Shown: one piece after another, positions 35,428-44,906 of the stretch
How positions within the stretch are numbered: position 1 is the stretch's first letter
How the letters are laid out: the number at the start of each line of letters is the position of its first letter
Notes under the pieces: model-generated
Seen by the model: only the letters and a program-made list of their open reading frames with translations
Databases searched by the model: none
What the model was told of the DNA's origin: nothing
DNA from: Symbiodinium natans
Lineage: Eukaryota; Sar; Dinophyceae; Suessiales; Symbiodiniaceae
Length of the DNA stretch: 64,000 nt
NCBI GenBank assembly: GCA_905221605.1
Contig: CAJNDS010002730.1
Coordinates: forward strand, 1 to 64,000
Direction of reading: 5' to 3'
Made by a program: the position numbers and the translations under genes

Positions 35428-35550
35428 GAAACTCGTGGCACAGCTACGGGGCCTAAGGGACCTCAGGTCAAGACTACACTCAACCCTCACAGCACGAAGT
35501 GCGGACTCTTTTCACTGCGCTGTTCACAGCTTCTCGAGCTCCGCTCGTCT

Positions 35551-35957
35551 TGAGCCAATGCGAGCACGGCTCTCCAGCTTCAAACACTGTCTGCCAGACA
35601 TGGGAAAACAAAGGTACTTCAGGTGAAAAACACTCAGCCATGGAACTTCTCCTCCTAAACACTGTGGGTAGGTTCCTAGCACCTTTTAGGTGCTCTGCTG
35701 AGCTCTGTGCAGACCTAAACTGGCTTGAGTCACTTCTGGTCACCAAATACCAGGTCACAAACGGGAAACGAGTTCCGACAAACGAGTTTCGAGAAAACGA
35801 ACAGAAAACGGTTCTTCCTACTCAAAACAAGGTCTCACCAAGCCAAAAGAAATCTGCACTGCCTGACATGTCCTCGTGCCTATGCTTCACACTCATAGCA
35901 GACAACTCAAGTGCACATCACGTGTCAACTGGGAAACTAGGAGGGTCACATATATCA
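35551..35957 (-). repeat. 3' LTR of element 1
   Basis: 407 bp, about 97% identical to 44907-45258 outside indels. It keeps a 50-bp segment (about 35798-35847) that the 5' LTR lacks. Confidence 0.92.
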
Positions 35958-35972
35958 ACTCCCCCTCATGAC
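35958..35972 (-). other. Polypurine tract of element 1
   Basis: The minus strand reads ATGAGGGGGAGT immediately before the LTR start TGATATATG. This is the expected place and composition for second-strand priming. Confidence 0.7.
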
Positions 35973-36169
35973 CAAGAGTTTCACTGTTGGTCACGTCAAC
36001 TAAGCTCCACGCAAAGCCAACTAAGCTTCTCGCCGGGCCATGGATTCCGGCGCATTCCTCAGTCCTAGACCGCTGTACTGCTACAGACCGCTGGAGGTCG
36101 ACTGACTCTCGCAAAGTAACCTGGCTGGGCGGGTGGGCGGGTCAGCCAGGGCGGGCGGGTGGGCTCAAA

Positions 36170-39100
36170 TTATCGCAGTCGCAAGCTTTCCAGGGCGACG
36201 TCCGCGAAAGCTGGCGGATAGTGCTGCGTTTCTTTGAGATCAAAGTTGCGTGAATGATCTCCCTTGCAGGAACATGCAAATGTTTCGGACATTGTTCGCA
36301 CAAACTGTTCATCGTTCGACATCAGTTTCCAAATCTTTCGGATAGGTAATCCATCTCTGCCTACCAAGCCTGAAGCACAGCCGTGCACTTCGCCAGTGTA
36401 ATGGGTTCGTTGCTTTGCAAACGAACGGGTGCTTGCCCATCCCCAGTAGGCACACCGCTGCGGCCATTCTATGACCCATACCCCCACTTGCGGGTGGTTC
36501 ACCATCACTAAGAAGCTCCGCCAGAGCTTGCGATGCACCGTGAACAAAGCTTGTAGATGGTCCTGATAGCCCGGCCGATCTTCGTGTCGCCGTTGGTACG
36601 GGCTACCTCCGGTACAAGGAGTGCTGCTCCAGAAGACAACCTTCATCCCCCATTCTCTTGCAACATTCATTGCAGACATGACCCGCTCCACGGTGTCATT
36701 CGAGGTCCCGTCAACCCCTTGAGTAATCGGCAAGACGAATACTTGGTGCACACTTCCTTGCAGGTACAGATTCGAACGTGAACTCGTGCAAAACTCGATC
36801 AGCAAAGTTGAATATTCAGTCTCGAGTTCGCATAGCCGACAGAAAGCTTCATATTCGAGGTTGTCCGGCCCGAGTATCGAATCTAGCACTCCAGACAGCA
36901 ACAAGCAAGACCTGACTGCCGGGACCTCTCGGAAATCGATGCTGGTCACATCTTCTAGTCCGAGGGTTGCTGTATGCTTTGCTGTTTGGAGGCGATTTAA
37001 ATTCTTTGTGAGAAGATCGCTCACATTCTCGGTTCCGGCTACTCCCTCTACTGCCAACTCGCCGCTATGGACACGGTCTTGGATAAAGCACAACCTCAAG
37101 TCTATATGCCGCATGCGCCTGAGTAGCCCCTCCATGCTGGCAATTTGCCTAGCTGAGGCAGAGTCAGTGTACACGCGGTGGGGTTTCTGGAGGGTGCCCC
37201 AGATATGCGCCGTCAATTGCGCAAGTCCTGCCACCTCTTTCGCTGCCTCGGCGATGGCAAACAACTCTGCCTCTGCTGAGCTGAGTGCCACGACGCTCTG
37301 CAGGCGGCTGTACCCCTTTATGCAGTACCACAGACCGTCTACTGCGATGTAGATCACTCCGCCACTGGTGCTCTTCCGGGCTACGCTCATCTCGCTGCCC
37401 CAATTGCTGTCGCAATAGGCTACCAGGCTGGCATTCTCCCCCTCATTGGTCTTGCCATCTCCGAGCGGGAAGATTTGATCTAACAGCGGAAACGCTGCTA
37501 ACCATCGCAGGAACTTGCGAAGTGCATCTTCATGCACTTGCCGTGGCGTGCTTTGTCCGCGTGACAACATGGAGTGAAAATACGTTATATCTGAGCGAGT
37601 TTGACAGAGCCATCCTATCTTACCTAGGCAACTTCGGAATCGTGAGGCGGCCTCACTCGACAGCTCCTTCGAAGGCTCTTCAACACTCTCCTCATCGTAC
37701 ATACTCCTGATGTCGGGTGTCGTCAAGGATGCTTTCGCGGTGGATATGTCCCATCCGAAAGATGTAAAGACCGACTTCACATACTCAGGCTTCACCCCAA
37801 GCATGATTTGTCGTCCATCCCAACGGATTAGACGGCCGAGGAATTCCATCTGCCCATCTTCGATCAGCCTCCCTGTCACTTTGACTTTCAAGACTGAACT
37901 CAGGGCTTCGTGGACGTACTCGAACCCTTTTTCGGTAGAGGACACAATGAGCAAATCATCCACGTACGCTAACATGATGATATACTCCCATCCGGATTCA
38001 AGGTTGACCCATCCGCTGAAAAGCGTCGGTTCAAGCGGACTCGCTTGTAAGCCTAGTGCAGATACGATCCTGTTCAGGTGTCGCTGCCAGCTAAGGCTGG
38101 CTGAACGCAAACCGTAGAGCGCTTTCTCTAGTATCAAGTACGCGGTTTCGCCGCTCTCGAGCGCGAATGTGCTTGGCAACTCGATAATGGTGGGTTCCAC
38201 TACCTGCGCAAAGAGAAACGCGGTGGAGATGTCGAGGCCGTAAGCCCGCATCTTTCCCTTCGCCGCCCGTGCAAGGACGATCTTGAGGGCTTCCACCGAC
38301 GCAGTATTAGAACTCAACCCCAAATCGAGTGCGGATGGTCGGCCATGAGCAAAATCCTTAGCGACTATCCTTGCTCGGACTAGTCCTGGGGCCTTCTGAG
38401 TGAGGACCCATCGGGACTTGACCGTCCGACAGTTTGGGTTGGCTTTGCGGTACTCATCTATCTCGCTCTTTGATCTTGCATAACCAACTTTCAGACTATC
38501 GAGCGCATTCACCTCTTTCTTGATTCCTTGCCATGTCTCTTCAGGGTCCAGCTGAAAACCTTCCAGGTCATCGTAGCTGGCTCTAGGTCGATTCACCCAG
38601 ACAGTCTTGGATTTCATGTACGTCCCTGCGGACTCATCTTCCTTTTTCTCTTTAACTGAAGAACATACACAAGGGTGGTCTTGGAGATTCAACAACTCAA
38701 CTGCTTCACGCTCGACCGACTGTTGTTGTTTGTGGTGCTGTTGTTGTGTTGTTGTGTTCAAGCAAACATATGGGAACTTCTCCACGCTCGACCGACCAAC
38801 CAGTAGGTGACATGCTGCTTCGACATCGTAGTGGTCACAACAAGAGAGTGGTTGTGGTGTGTAGTGGGCGTTCTCGAGCAATTCCTCCAGGTATCGGACT
38901 GGGACCCCCTCATGGAATGTCTGGGGATGCTCTGGAGCGTCTCCCATCTCTGGGGCTTCTCCCATATCGTCATCCTCAGCCTCGGACGGCTGGTACTCGG
39001 ACACATTCCAGTCAGCATCCGGCGCTGACATCTCCGGGATCTCTAGGTCTCCGACTCCTGCTTGCTCAGGATCAAACGCTCGGACCTCTTCTCCTCCAAA

Positions 39101-42100
39101 GCGTGTTCGCTTGTTCGGCTTCATTTGCTCGTCATCATCGTATGGGTCTTCTCCAACTAGCTCCTCAGGTCTTCGGTCGACCTTCGGTCCTTCATCTAAT
39201 GCCTCCAGAGCATCATCGATGGAATCACGCAACCATTTTTGGTATCTTTTCACACACTTTTGGGAATGCCTGCTCGAGCTGACGCCTTCCTGGCATCCGG
39301 GGCACTTGGGTGTAACACCATGTTGTCTCACCCAGTCTATGGGAGGACCTCCACCTGGAACATATGGGAGAAACAGCTCTTTGGTCTTCGGTGCTTCAGG
39401 GGGGGGCACGAAGCCATCTAGGGCCTTTGCACCGGGCAGAAGATTTGCGTCAAAACGCAACGGGTAGAGCAATTTGAGTCCGGGCGCGATCACCCGTTTC
39501 GTCTCCCCACTATCCAAGCGGATTTCCATGGCATGACCTGTGCTCCCAAGCACTGGTCCCAAGTAGATCCCTCGAGCATACTTGGCATCCGCGTCAGGTC
39601 TTCTAGCCCGCGTTATCTTAGCGTATGCTACCGCACCGAACGGATACGTGACTTGCGGTCGCACGCGATCTCCGCGGATCTTCTGCATGGGTGTCATGGT
39701 CGACCCTACAGAAACTGAAAACCTGTTGTGCGTGTGTGCTGCGTATTGAAACAAAAGGTCGAAAACATCCGCACACTCAGCATCCAAAACAACGCCATGT
39801 TCACGCAACTCAAGCTCATGTGTTGCTACGATTCCTTTTAGGGTCCTAATGGCTCGTTCTGCTGCTGGTGCATGCCTTTCGGGTGCAAAGCTGTCCTCAG
39901 TACCCTCACAAAGATCAGCGAGTCTCGCTGCGATGTTCTTCGTGAGTCCCTCTGCATCAGACATGAAATGCGGTTGTTTCACACCAAAGTGCCTGACCCA
40001 GGGATGCAAATGTTCTGCTGTTGTTGCTGCGCTCTCTCCCTCAGGTCTAAAGCAAACTGCAATCGCAAAGCTCATGGTATGAACCAGTACGATGAATGCA
40101 AGCTTGCGAAAGAAGCACTGGTCAAGCTGAAACTCTCTCGGGTTCAGGTCGCTACGCTTTCGTGCTGGAGTGGTCCCTCTAGTCCGCTGGCAAAACTCAC
40201 AGTCAGACATGTATGGTACGTGTCCCTGCATGTGGTGCTGCAGCTCAGCGTGTTTACTACGCACATTGTCCCCAATAATTCCTTCTTCAGTGACTAACTC
40301 AAACTGTTGCTGTGGCTGTCGCGTATCGGGCTCTTTTCTTTCATCTTGGGACAAAGCTGCAAGGATTGGGTTGGGCTTCTCAGTACTCCCTTTCAGGGAG
40401 ACGGGGAGCGAGAACGATCGCGCTCTTGGCGATCTCGGCGGCGCCTGATGAGTTCCATGAATGCAGGAGAGGGTGCGCCACTCCACGGAATTGGTGTCTC
40501 GGGAGTGCGCTCGGGTCGCGGAACCGGAGGTGGCGGAGGGATCGGGAGCGCCAACCTTGGCTTGGCGACGGCCCTCGCAGCCTGTATGTTCTCCGATCTT
40601 GCTCGGCGCCGGTCCTCGTATGCTTGGCCCGTGAGGATCCCTGTCTCGAGCTGCATGCGAAGGCTCATTGGGCTGAATGGCCTTCCTGCCGGTGCCACTG
40701 TTCCCGATGCTCCTGTTTCCATTGTCTCTGCCATCCTCATCACAGTGCTGGACAGGTCGCTGGCGGCTTTCGGAGGTGTCAAGCTGACCGGCAGTTGGGC
40801 ATGGTCCTTCGCCTGCATCCGTAGGAAGCTCTCCCTCAAAGGTCCGAGGGCTTGTAGCCCTTCTGAGGTGTGGCCTGGTGTGCTCAGATGCAGCTGCAGA
40901 TACGGACCATGATAGCCCAGGTTGGAAAGTGATTCCCGCCAGGGAGGTGTCACTCGGAGAGCGCTCTTTGCATGCCTGGGCTCGGGGCCCCGGCGGTGCT
41001 CCGTGTACACTGCTGTTGGGCTGATCGGTTCCCCCGGCGGCTGCGTCATGGAGATAGGGGGATGCTCCGGATGTGCTGGGGTCGTTGGAGCTGGAACCCC
41101 TGTGGTTGGCCTCCATTCTCCCCAAGCCTCGTCGGATTCGTCTATCTCCACCACCATTGTCGATGGTCCTGGCCCTGAGCTCGCCGGAATGTCGGTCGGT
41201 CCCAGCGTAACCACTGACCGAGCCTTGCCTTCCGTTACTCCAATCTCCAGCTGCTCTGGCTCGGCAAGAGCTTGCTCCCATGTGGTCCAATCCACCGGGT
41301 TCTGTGTCACGTGGAGGCCCTCCTTGGAGATGGTCTGCGTGAAGCCCTGCATGTTGGCTTCGTGTGGCTCGCTCATCAAGTGGGCTTCGGTGACATATTT
41401 CTGGCACAAGAGACAAAACAGCGTCACCGGCGTATCCGGTGAGTCGCTGGCTCCCGAAGCTTGTGCCGTCCAAGCTCCTCCGAACCGACGAGCAACCCAC
41501 GTCGTCCAGCCTGCCGACGCCCAGCGCCGTTTTCCTCTCCGTGCTGGCGCTGACGATGCCGGCGGGGGGCCGGAGGGCTCCCGAGGATCGACTCCCATGG
41601 TCGATTGATCCACATGGTCCGGCAGCAAGTTCCGCACCGGTCTCACGGCCATGGTTTTCTCCTTGGATTTGATCTTCGGCGTCGGCTTCATCTGCACCAT
41701 AGCGGGTCCCTTGGCTGGAGCCTCTGACATCGAAGGATCCGCTTGGAATTCCCTCACCCCAGTGTGGGACGACGGTGCTTCCGCCGCTTCCGTCTCTTCC
41801 ATGACGTACTCCATCGAAGGAGATGAGCTCGAAGGGTCCACCCTTGCCGAATCCAGGTCCAGATCCATCTCGTCCCCTCCAGTGGACTCCGCCTCGGCAT
41901 ACGACGCCTGGAGCTCCTCTTGGAGAGCCTGTGGCAGCTCTATGCCGTGCTGCGCGGCGTTGGCTTCCAACAGTATCAGTCTCCTGCGTCTCGCCCCCTG
42001 GCGCATGCCTTCCAACTGTTGAATGCTCCGTTGCATCGTGGCACTCGGATCCATAGCGGCGGTCTCCTATCTGTCCTGCTCTAGGAAAACTTCGCCTCTT

Positions 42101-43618
42101 TGAGCAATCCAAGCTGCCAGTCTCAACCTCATCATGGAAATCCTCCAAGCAAGCACGACAGACAACTGTTTCCCTACCATGCTCATGCACAAGACGCTCA
42201 ACTGCTGGTGTGGTGCTGTTGTCCTGTTGCTTGTGTGAGATAACGCTGCTGTCGTTTTCAAATACAAGCCGCTCGACTGCTGGTGTGGTGCTGTTGTCCT
42301 GTTGCTTGTGTGAGATAACGCTGTTGTCTTCACTAAAAATCAAGCGCTCATCCCTATCAAGCTCACGAACAACTGGCGTATCCACATGACTGAAAAATTG
42401 AAGTTGATCCCTCGCAGAGCCGGAAACGTCACCGACTGTCCTTAGTCTGTCCTTAGCTTCGCCTTGGTCCAGGTCAACATGTTCGTGGCTCGTCTGAAAC
42501 TCGCAATCAACTACCTCATCAAGACATGAAACATCCAGCAATTCGGGGTTTTCGGGCTCAACACACACTCTCGCAGAGCTGCGATGACCTCGATTCGAAG
42601 TCGAACGATGAAAATCACGACTCGAAGACGACTTACGAGACCGACTTCGACGAAACTGTTCCGTTTTGGCGATCAAATCTTGCGGTTTCAGCGCTAAAGG
42701 ATGGTCATTCCGAACTGACGCAAGCCAACTAACTGAAGCAAACATGGTTGGTCTCAGCGTTACGCCGTGCTTTCGGACGGTAATTACGCCCTGCTGGCCG
42801 CACATCGCTGGCTCCCAACCTCCATTCTGATAAAGCAAGTTGATGTTCAGCAAATTGTGCTTGATCTGATCGGAAATGACGGCTTCAAACCTAGCCCTAC
42901 ACATGTACACAGCGTCACCCTCATGCTCAGAACTGCTCTTCAGTGATGCTGGTGTGGTGGTTTCAAAGCAAACTTCCACCAAAACATGTGTCGATCCGCC
43001 AATCTCAACGGAATCTCCTGTCGCAGTCTCCGCATACGACTTCGGGCGTCCTTCAAGCCATGCAAGGACCTTCACATGATCACTCTCAAGCGTCTCCTTC
43101 GTGATGATGTGGAACGAACTACCAGAGTCAATCAGCCAATAAACTCGGTCATCTGAAGGAAAAGTAACTACCTGATTCGTAAGCATCATCCCAAAGTGGT
43201 ATCCCTCCAGAAAAGTCTTGATTGATGACTGTGCTTTTCCACTACCCTTGGTTGTGGGCTGCGCTGCTGCTTTCGCCGAAGTAGACGATGAAGATGATGG
43301 TGCCTCTGGCTGCGTCGTAACGGCCTGGCTCGTCGCCGCTGCGGCTTTGTCCTTCGGAGGTGCCCAGCAGTCGCGTGCCCAGTGTCCAGTCTTCCCGCAG
43401 TTCCGGCAGACATCCGTCTTCTTCGCCTCTCTGCTCTTGCTTCGAGCTTTGTCCCCTTTTCCGCTTCGCTCACCTTTCCTGTCCTTTCCTTTCGCTTTGC
43501 CGCCCTTCAGTCCCTTTTCTCCTTTCTCGCCTTTGTTGCCCTTGTTGCCCTTGGAGCCTTTGTTGCCCTTGTCTCTGTCGCCCTTTTCGCCCTTTACCGC
43601 CCTTGAAAGCATTCGCAT
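36170..43618 (-). CDS. pol: Element 1 nucleocapsid-protease-integrase-RT-RNase H polyprotein with extra C-terminal domain
   Basis: 2482 codons without a stop. Order: basic Lys/Gly repeats (residues 1-60); a CCHC zinc knuckle (CRNCGKTGHWARDC, 71-84); an aspartic protease (WLIDSGSSFH, Asp about 164); a long linker (about 200-1110) that contains ORF-X in another frame; the integrase His/Cys zinc site (HMQGHVPYMSDCEFC) and catalytic Asp about 1165, Asp about 1220 and Glu about 1254; RT with YVDDLL (about 1885); and RNase H with CDSNWG and VVALSSAEAELFA. About 270 residues then follow that ordinary copia elements lack, containing LLIEFCTSS and VVFWSSTPCTGGSPYQ. The frame overlaps the upstream gag frame by 149 bp in the +1 register. 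A one-base insertion in a G run near 43590 would explain that as well as programmed shifting would. Confidence 0.93.
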   Translation of the reverse strand: MRMLSRAVKGEKGDRDKGNKGSKGNKGNKGEKGEKGLKGGKAKGKDRKGERSGKGDKARSKSREAKKTDVCRNCGKTGHWARDCWAPPKDKAAAATSQAVTTQPEAPSSSSSTSAKAAAQPTTKGSGKAQSSIKTFLEGYHFGMMLTNQVVTFPSDDRVYWLIDSGSSFHIITKETLESDHVKVLAWLEGRPKSYAETATGDSVEIGGSTHVLVEVCFETTTPASLKSSSEHEGDAVYMCRARFEAVISDQIKHNLLNINLLYQNGGWEPAMCGQQGVITVRKHGVTLRPTMFASVSWLASVRNDHPLALKPQDLIAKTEQFRRSRSRKSSSSRDFHRSTSNRGHRSSARVCVEPENPELLDVSCLDEVVDCEFQTSHEHVDLDQGEAKDRLRTVGDVSGSARDQLQFFSHVDTPVVRELDRDERLIFSEDNSVISHKQQDNSTTPAVERLVFENDSSVISHKQQDNSTTPAVERLVHEHGRETVVCRACLEDFHDEVETGSLDCSKRRSFPRAGQIGDRRYGSECHDATEHSTVGRHAPGGETQETDTVGSQRRAARHRAATGSPRGAPGVVCRGGVHWRGRDGSGPGFGKGGPFELISFDGVRHGRDGSGGSTVVPHWGEGIPSGSFDVRGSSQGTRYGADEADAEDQIQGENHGRETGAELAAGPCGSIDHGSRSSGALRPPAGIVSASTERKTALGVGRLDDVGCSSVRRSLDGTSFGSQRLTGYAGDAVLSLVPEICHRSPLDERATRSQHAGLHADHLQGGPPRDTEPGGLDHMGASSCRARAAGDWSNGRQGSVSGYAGTDRHSGELRARTIDNGGGDRRIRRGLGRMEANHRGSSSNDPSTSGASPYLHDAAAGGTDQPNSSVHGAPPGPRAQACKERSPSDTSLAGITFQPGLSWSVSAAASEHTRPHLRRATSPRTFEGELPTDAGEGPCPTAGQLDTSESRQRPVQHCDEDGRDNGNRSIGNSGTGRKAIQPNEPSHAARDRDPHGPSIRGPAPSKIGEHTGCEGRRQAKVGAPDPSATSGSATRAHSRDTNSVEWRTLSCIHGTHQAPPRSPRARSFSLPVSLKGSTEKPNPILAALSQDERKEPDTRQPQQQFELVTEEGIIGDNVRSKHAELQHHMQGHVPYMSDCEFCQRTRGTTPARKRSDLNPREFQLDQCFFRKLAFIVLVHTMSFAIAVCFRPEGESAATTAEHLHPWVRHFGVKQPHFMSDAEGLTKNIAARLADLCEGTEDSFAPERHAPAAERAIRTLKGIVATHELELREHGVVLDAECADVFDLLFQYAAHTHNRFSVSVGSTMTPMQKIRGDRVRPQVTYPFGAVAYAKITRARRPDADAKYARGIYLGPVLGSTGHAMEIRLDSGETKRVIAPGLKLLYPLRFDANLLPGAKALDGFVPPPEAPKTKELFLPYVPGGGPPIDWVRQHGVTPKCPGCQEGVSSSRHSQKCVKRYQKWLRDSIDDALEALDEGPKVDRRPEELVGEDPYDDDEQMKPNKRTRFGGEEVRAFDPEQAGVGDLEIPEMSAPDADWNVSEYQPSEAEDDDMGEAPEMGDAPEHPQTFHEGVPVRYLEELLENAHYTPQPLSCCDHYDVEAACHLLVGRSSVEKFPYVCLNTTTQQQHHKQQQSVEREAVELLNLQDHPCVCSSVKEKKEDESAGTYMKSKTVWVNRPRASYDDLEGFQLDPEETWQGIKKEVNALDSLKVGYARSKSEIDEYRKANPNCRTVKSRWVLTQKAPGLVRARIVAKDFAHGRPSALDLGLSSNTASVEALKIVLARAAKGKMRAYGLDISTAFLFAQVVEPTIIELPSTFALESGETAYLILEKALYGLRSASLSWQRHLNRIVSALGLQASPLEPTLFSGWVNLESGWEYIIMLAYVDDLLIVSSTEKGFEYVHEALSSVLKVKVTGRLIEDGQMEFLGRLIRWDGRQIMLGVKPEYVKSVFTSFGWDISTAKASLTTPDIRSMYDEESVEEPSKELSSEAASRFRSCLGKIGWLCQTRSDITYFHSMLSRGQSTPRQVHEDALRKFLRWLAAFPLLDQIFPLGDGKTNEGENASLVAYCDSNWGSEMSVARKSTSGGVIYIAVDGLWYCIKGYSRLQSVVALSSAEAELFAIAEAAKEVAGLAQLTAHIWGTLQKPHRVYTDSASARQIASMEGLLRRMRHIDLRLCFIQDRVHSGELAVEGVAGTENVSDLLTKNLNRLQTAKHTATLGLEDVTSIDFREVPAVRSCLLLSGVLDSILGPDNLEYEAFCRLCELETEYSTLLIEFCTSSRSNLYLQGSVHQVFVLPITQGVDGTSNDTVERVMSAMNVAREWGMKVVFWSSTPCTGGSPYQRRHEDRPGYQDHLQALFTVHRKLWRSFLVMVNHPQVGVWVIEWPQRCAYWGWASTRSFAKQRTHYTGEVHGCASGLVGRDGLPIRKIWKLMSNDEQFVRTMSETFACSCKGDHSRNFDLKETQHYPPAFADVALESLRLR
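40393..42054 (-). CDS. ORF-X of element 1, overlapping pol in the +1 frame
   Basis: 553 codons from an ATG in good context (CCGCTATGG) to a stop, lying entirely inside the pol frame between protease and integrase. It begins with a charged helical segment (QGARRRRLILLEANAAQHGI). It has an acidic Ser/Pro-rich middle, a possible C2H2-like zinc finger (LFCLLCQKYVTEAHLMSEPH), a DEAWGEW motif, an ESFLRMQ motif, and a tail ending RRRRDRQERDRSRSPSP. Element 2 has a counterpart in the same register with the same ordered motifs and the same ending. Residue use looks like normal disordered protein, whereas the pol frame here is Gly/Arg/His/Ser-rich like a shadow. Its role is unknown; the tail and finger would fit RNA or nuclear binding. 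Expression might use an internal start or trans-splicing. Confidence 0.65.
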   Translation of the reverse strand: MDPSATMQRSIQQLEGMRQGARRRRLILLEANAAQHGIELPQALQEELQASYAEAESTGGDEMDLDLDSARVDPSSSSPSMEYVMEETEAAEAPSSHTGVREFQADPSMSEAPAKGPAMVQMKPTPKIKSKEKTMAVRPVRNLLPDHVDQSTMGVDPREPSGPPPASSAPARRGKRRWASAGWTTWVARRFGGAWTAQASGASDSPDTPVTLFCLLCQKYVTEAHLMSEPHEANMQGFTQTISKEGLHVTQNPVDWTTWEQALAEPEQLEIGVTEGKARSVVTLGPTDIPASSGPGPSTMVVEIDESDEAWGEWRPTTGVPAPTTPAHPEHPPISMTQPPGEPISPTAVYTEHRRGPEPRHAKSALRVTPPWRESLSNLGYHGPYLQLHLSTPGHTSEGLQALGPLRESFLRMQAKDHAQLPVSLTPPKAASDLSSTVMRMAETMETGASGTVAPAGRPFSPMSLRMQLETGILTGQAYEDRRRARSENIQAARAVAKPRLALPIPPPPPVPRPERTPETPIPWSGAPSPAFMELIRRRRDRQERDRSRSPSP

Positions 43619-44782
43619 ACCCGGATGCTCCTTCTCTCTGGAAGTCCATCACACGAAGCTGCTCGTCGTAGAACTGTAAACCAGTCATCAGCTCACTCAT
43701 GCTTCTTGTTGAGTGATGGAGGAGCAGATACCTCTTGGTCTCAGAATCTAAGTGCTTCATCAGGCACAAGACTCCCTCTTGTTCTCCGATGAGCAACTCC
43801 GGGAAGCGATGCTTCACCTGCGCCTCGAACTTGAGGAGTTCGGTGGTGTACCACCTAGCGACATCAAGTGGTCGCTTGAGGTGTTTCGGCGGCACCAGGC
43901 CTAATGCCTGCTCGCGAAGGGCTTGTCCTTCTACTCTGGAGCGAACGGACAATTCATTGTTCAAAGAACGCCAGAGTTCATATCCGGCACTTGCTCCCAT
44001 CTGCTTTACCTCGATGAGATGCACCAAATCCTGCCCACGCTGGAACTTGCTCATGGACTGACGAAGCAAAAACCAAAGTTTTGTCGACCGAGCTGCTTTC
44101 CCGGCTTCAAGCTTCACTTGCAAGACTTCCACACTGCTACTCATCGCCTCCTGCAACTCCGTAGCGTACCGATCGTCAAGCAAACAAAGCCAGCTTGTAA
44201 GTCTCTGTAAGCTGTCCAAACTCGGATTTTAGCATGTCTACGTCATGGACGCATGGTTCAGCTGAGGCAATTGTGGAATGTAGCCTCTGCTCTCTTGTTT
44301 CGTACACCAGAGTCGACTTCCACATCCACAGGGGTCGATGCACTCGCAGATGATGCTGAGAGGTTTCCTCCAGGGGTAGAACTCGTCGACGATGAAGTTG
44401 TAGCTGTTGCATTTTGTGCATTTGCAGCATTCGCACTTGCAAGCTGCAATGCCTGCGTCAGCATGGCACTCATCTGTTGAAGTTGAGCTGCCTGCTGTCG
44501 GATCTGCTCGTTCTGTGCTTGCAGCATTGCTCTTGTGAACTCCATCTGTTGAGCTACTCCAGGTGCAATGGGCAACTGCATCTTCGGAACTTGAAGGGTT
44601 CTCGTGGTGCTGTCGGGGTGTTCCCATCGGTAGCACTGAGGTCCAAACGAAGGCACAGCCCCAACTGGTAGCTGATGGCCTACTCCAGTCGTAGCTGTCC
44701 ACTGCCTTGGTTTACTCCGCGTGGAACTGAAGCTGGTCGCGCTGGCATCGACCTTCCAAACGTTCTCTTCTCCCACGGGCAC
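43470..44782 (-). pseudogene. gag: Element 1 gag, broken
   Basis: The N-terminal part (44782-44258) has a Gln-rich helix (LQAQNEQIRQQAAQLQQMSA) and a Ser/Thr linker like element 2's gag. Near 44300 homology moves to another frame (RGYIPQLPQL). In that frame a TAG and a TAA lie at about 44225-44240. From 44219 to 43470 the capsid-like region continues (LTSWLCLLDDRYATEL, HLKRPLDVARW, LQFYDEQLRVMDF) and then runs into a frame shifted against the nucleocapsid. So at least one frameshift and two stops separate the gag start from pol. No ATG precedes the N-terminal part in its frame. The element would need gag supplied by another copy. Confidence 0.8.
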
Positions 44783-44885
44783 TTGGTGACCTTGCCCCAG
44801 AAAGCCATGTGGAACTCAGGCTGCTGCACTGTGGCCTCTCGGAGAACGGTCTCGTCAGGCACACGTTCTTCACCATTGTCCATCT

Positions 44886-44904
44886 GGAGCACGAAGCTCC
44901 ACCA
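44886..44904 (-). other. Primer-binding site of element 1
   Basis: The minus strand reads TGGTGGAGCTTCGTGCTCC two bases inside the 5' LTR. TGG at this place is the expected complement of a tRNA 3' CCA, which would imply a tRNA ending GCTCCACCA. The tRNA identity is not established. The site can also fold as a short hairpin. Confidence 0.6.
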
Positions 44905-44906
44905 CC

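Noticed and set aside
35425-35550. Extension of element 1's left LTR to about 35428, where a TG occurs
   Set aside because: The 5' LTR has no counterpart to this stretch. The polypurine tract, primer-binding site and TGAG/CTCA ends all support 35551-35957 and 44907-45258.
36068-36499. Forward open frames across the LTR and element 1
   Set aside because: They are shadows of the LTR and of the minus-strand pol frame; none has independent motifs.
36170-36960. A classical cytosine-5 DNA methyltransferase at the end of pol
   Set aside because: The diagnostic Pro-Cys-Gln and Glu-Asn-Val motifs are not visible; only a loose resemblance in layout remains.
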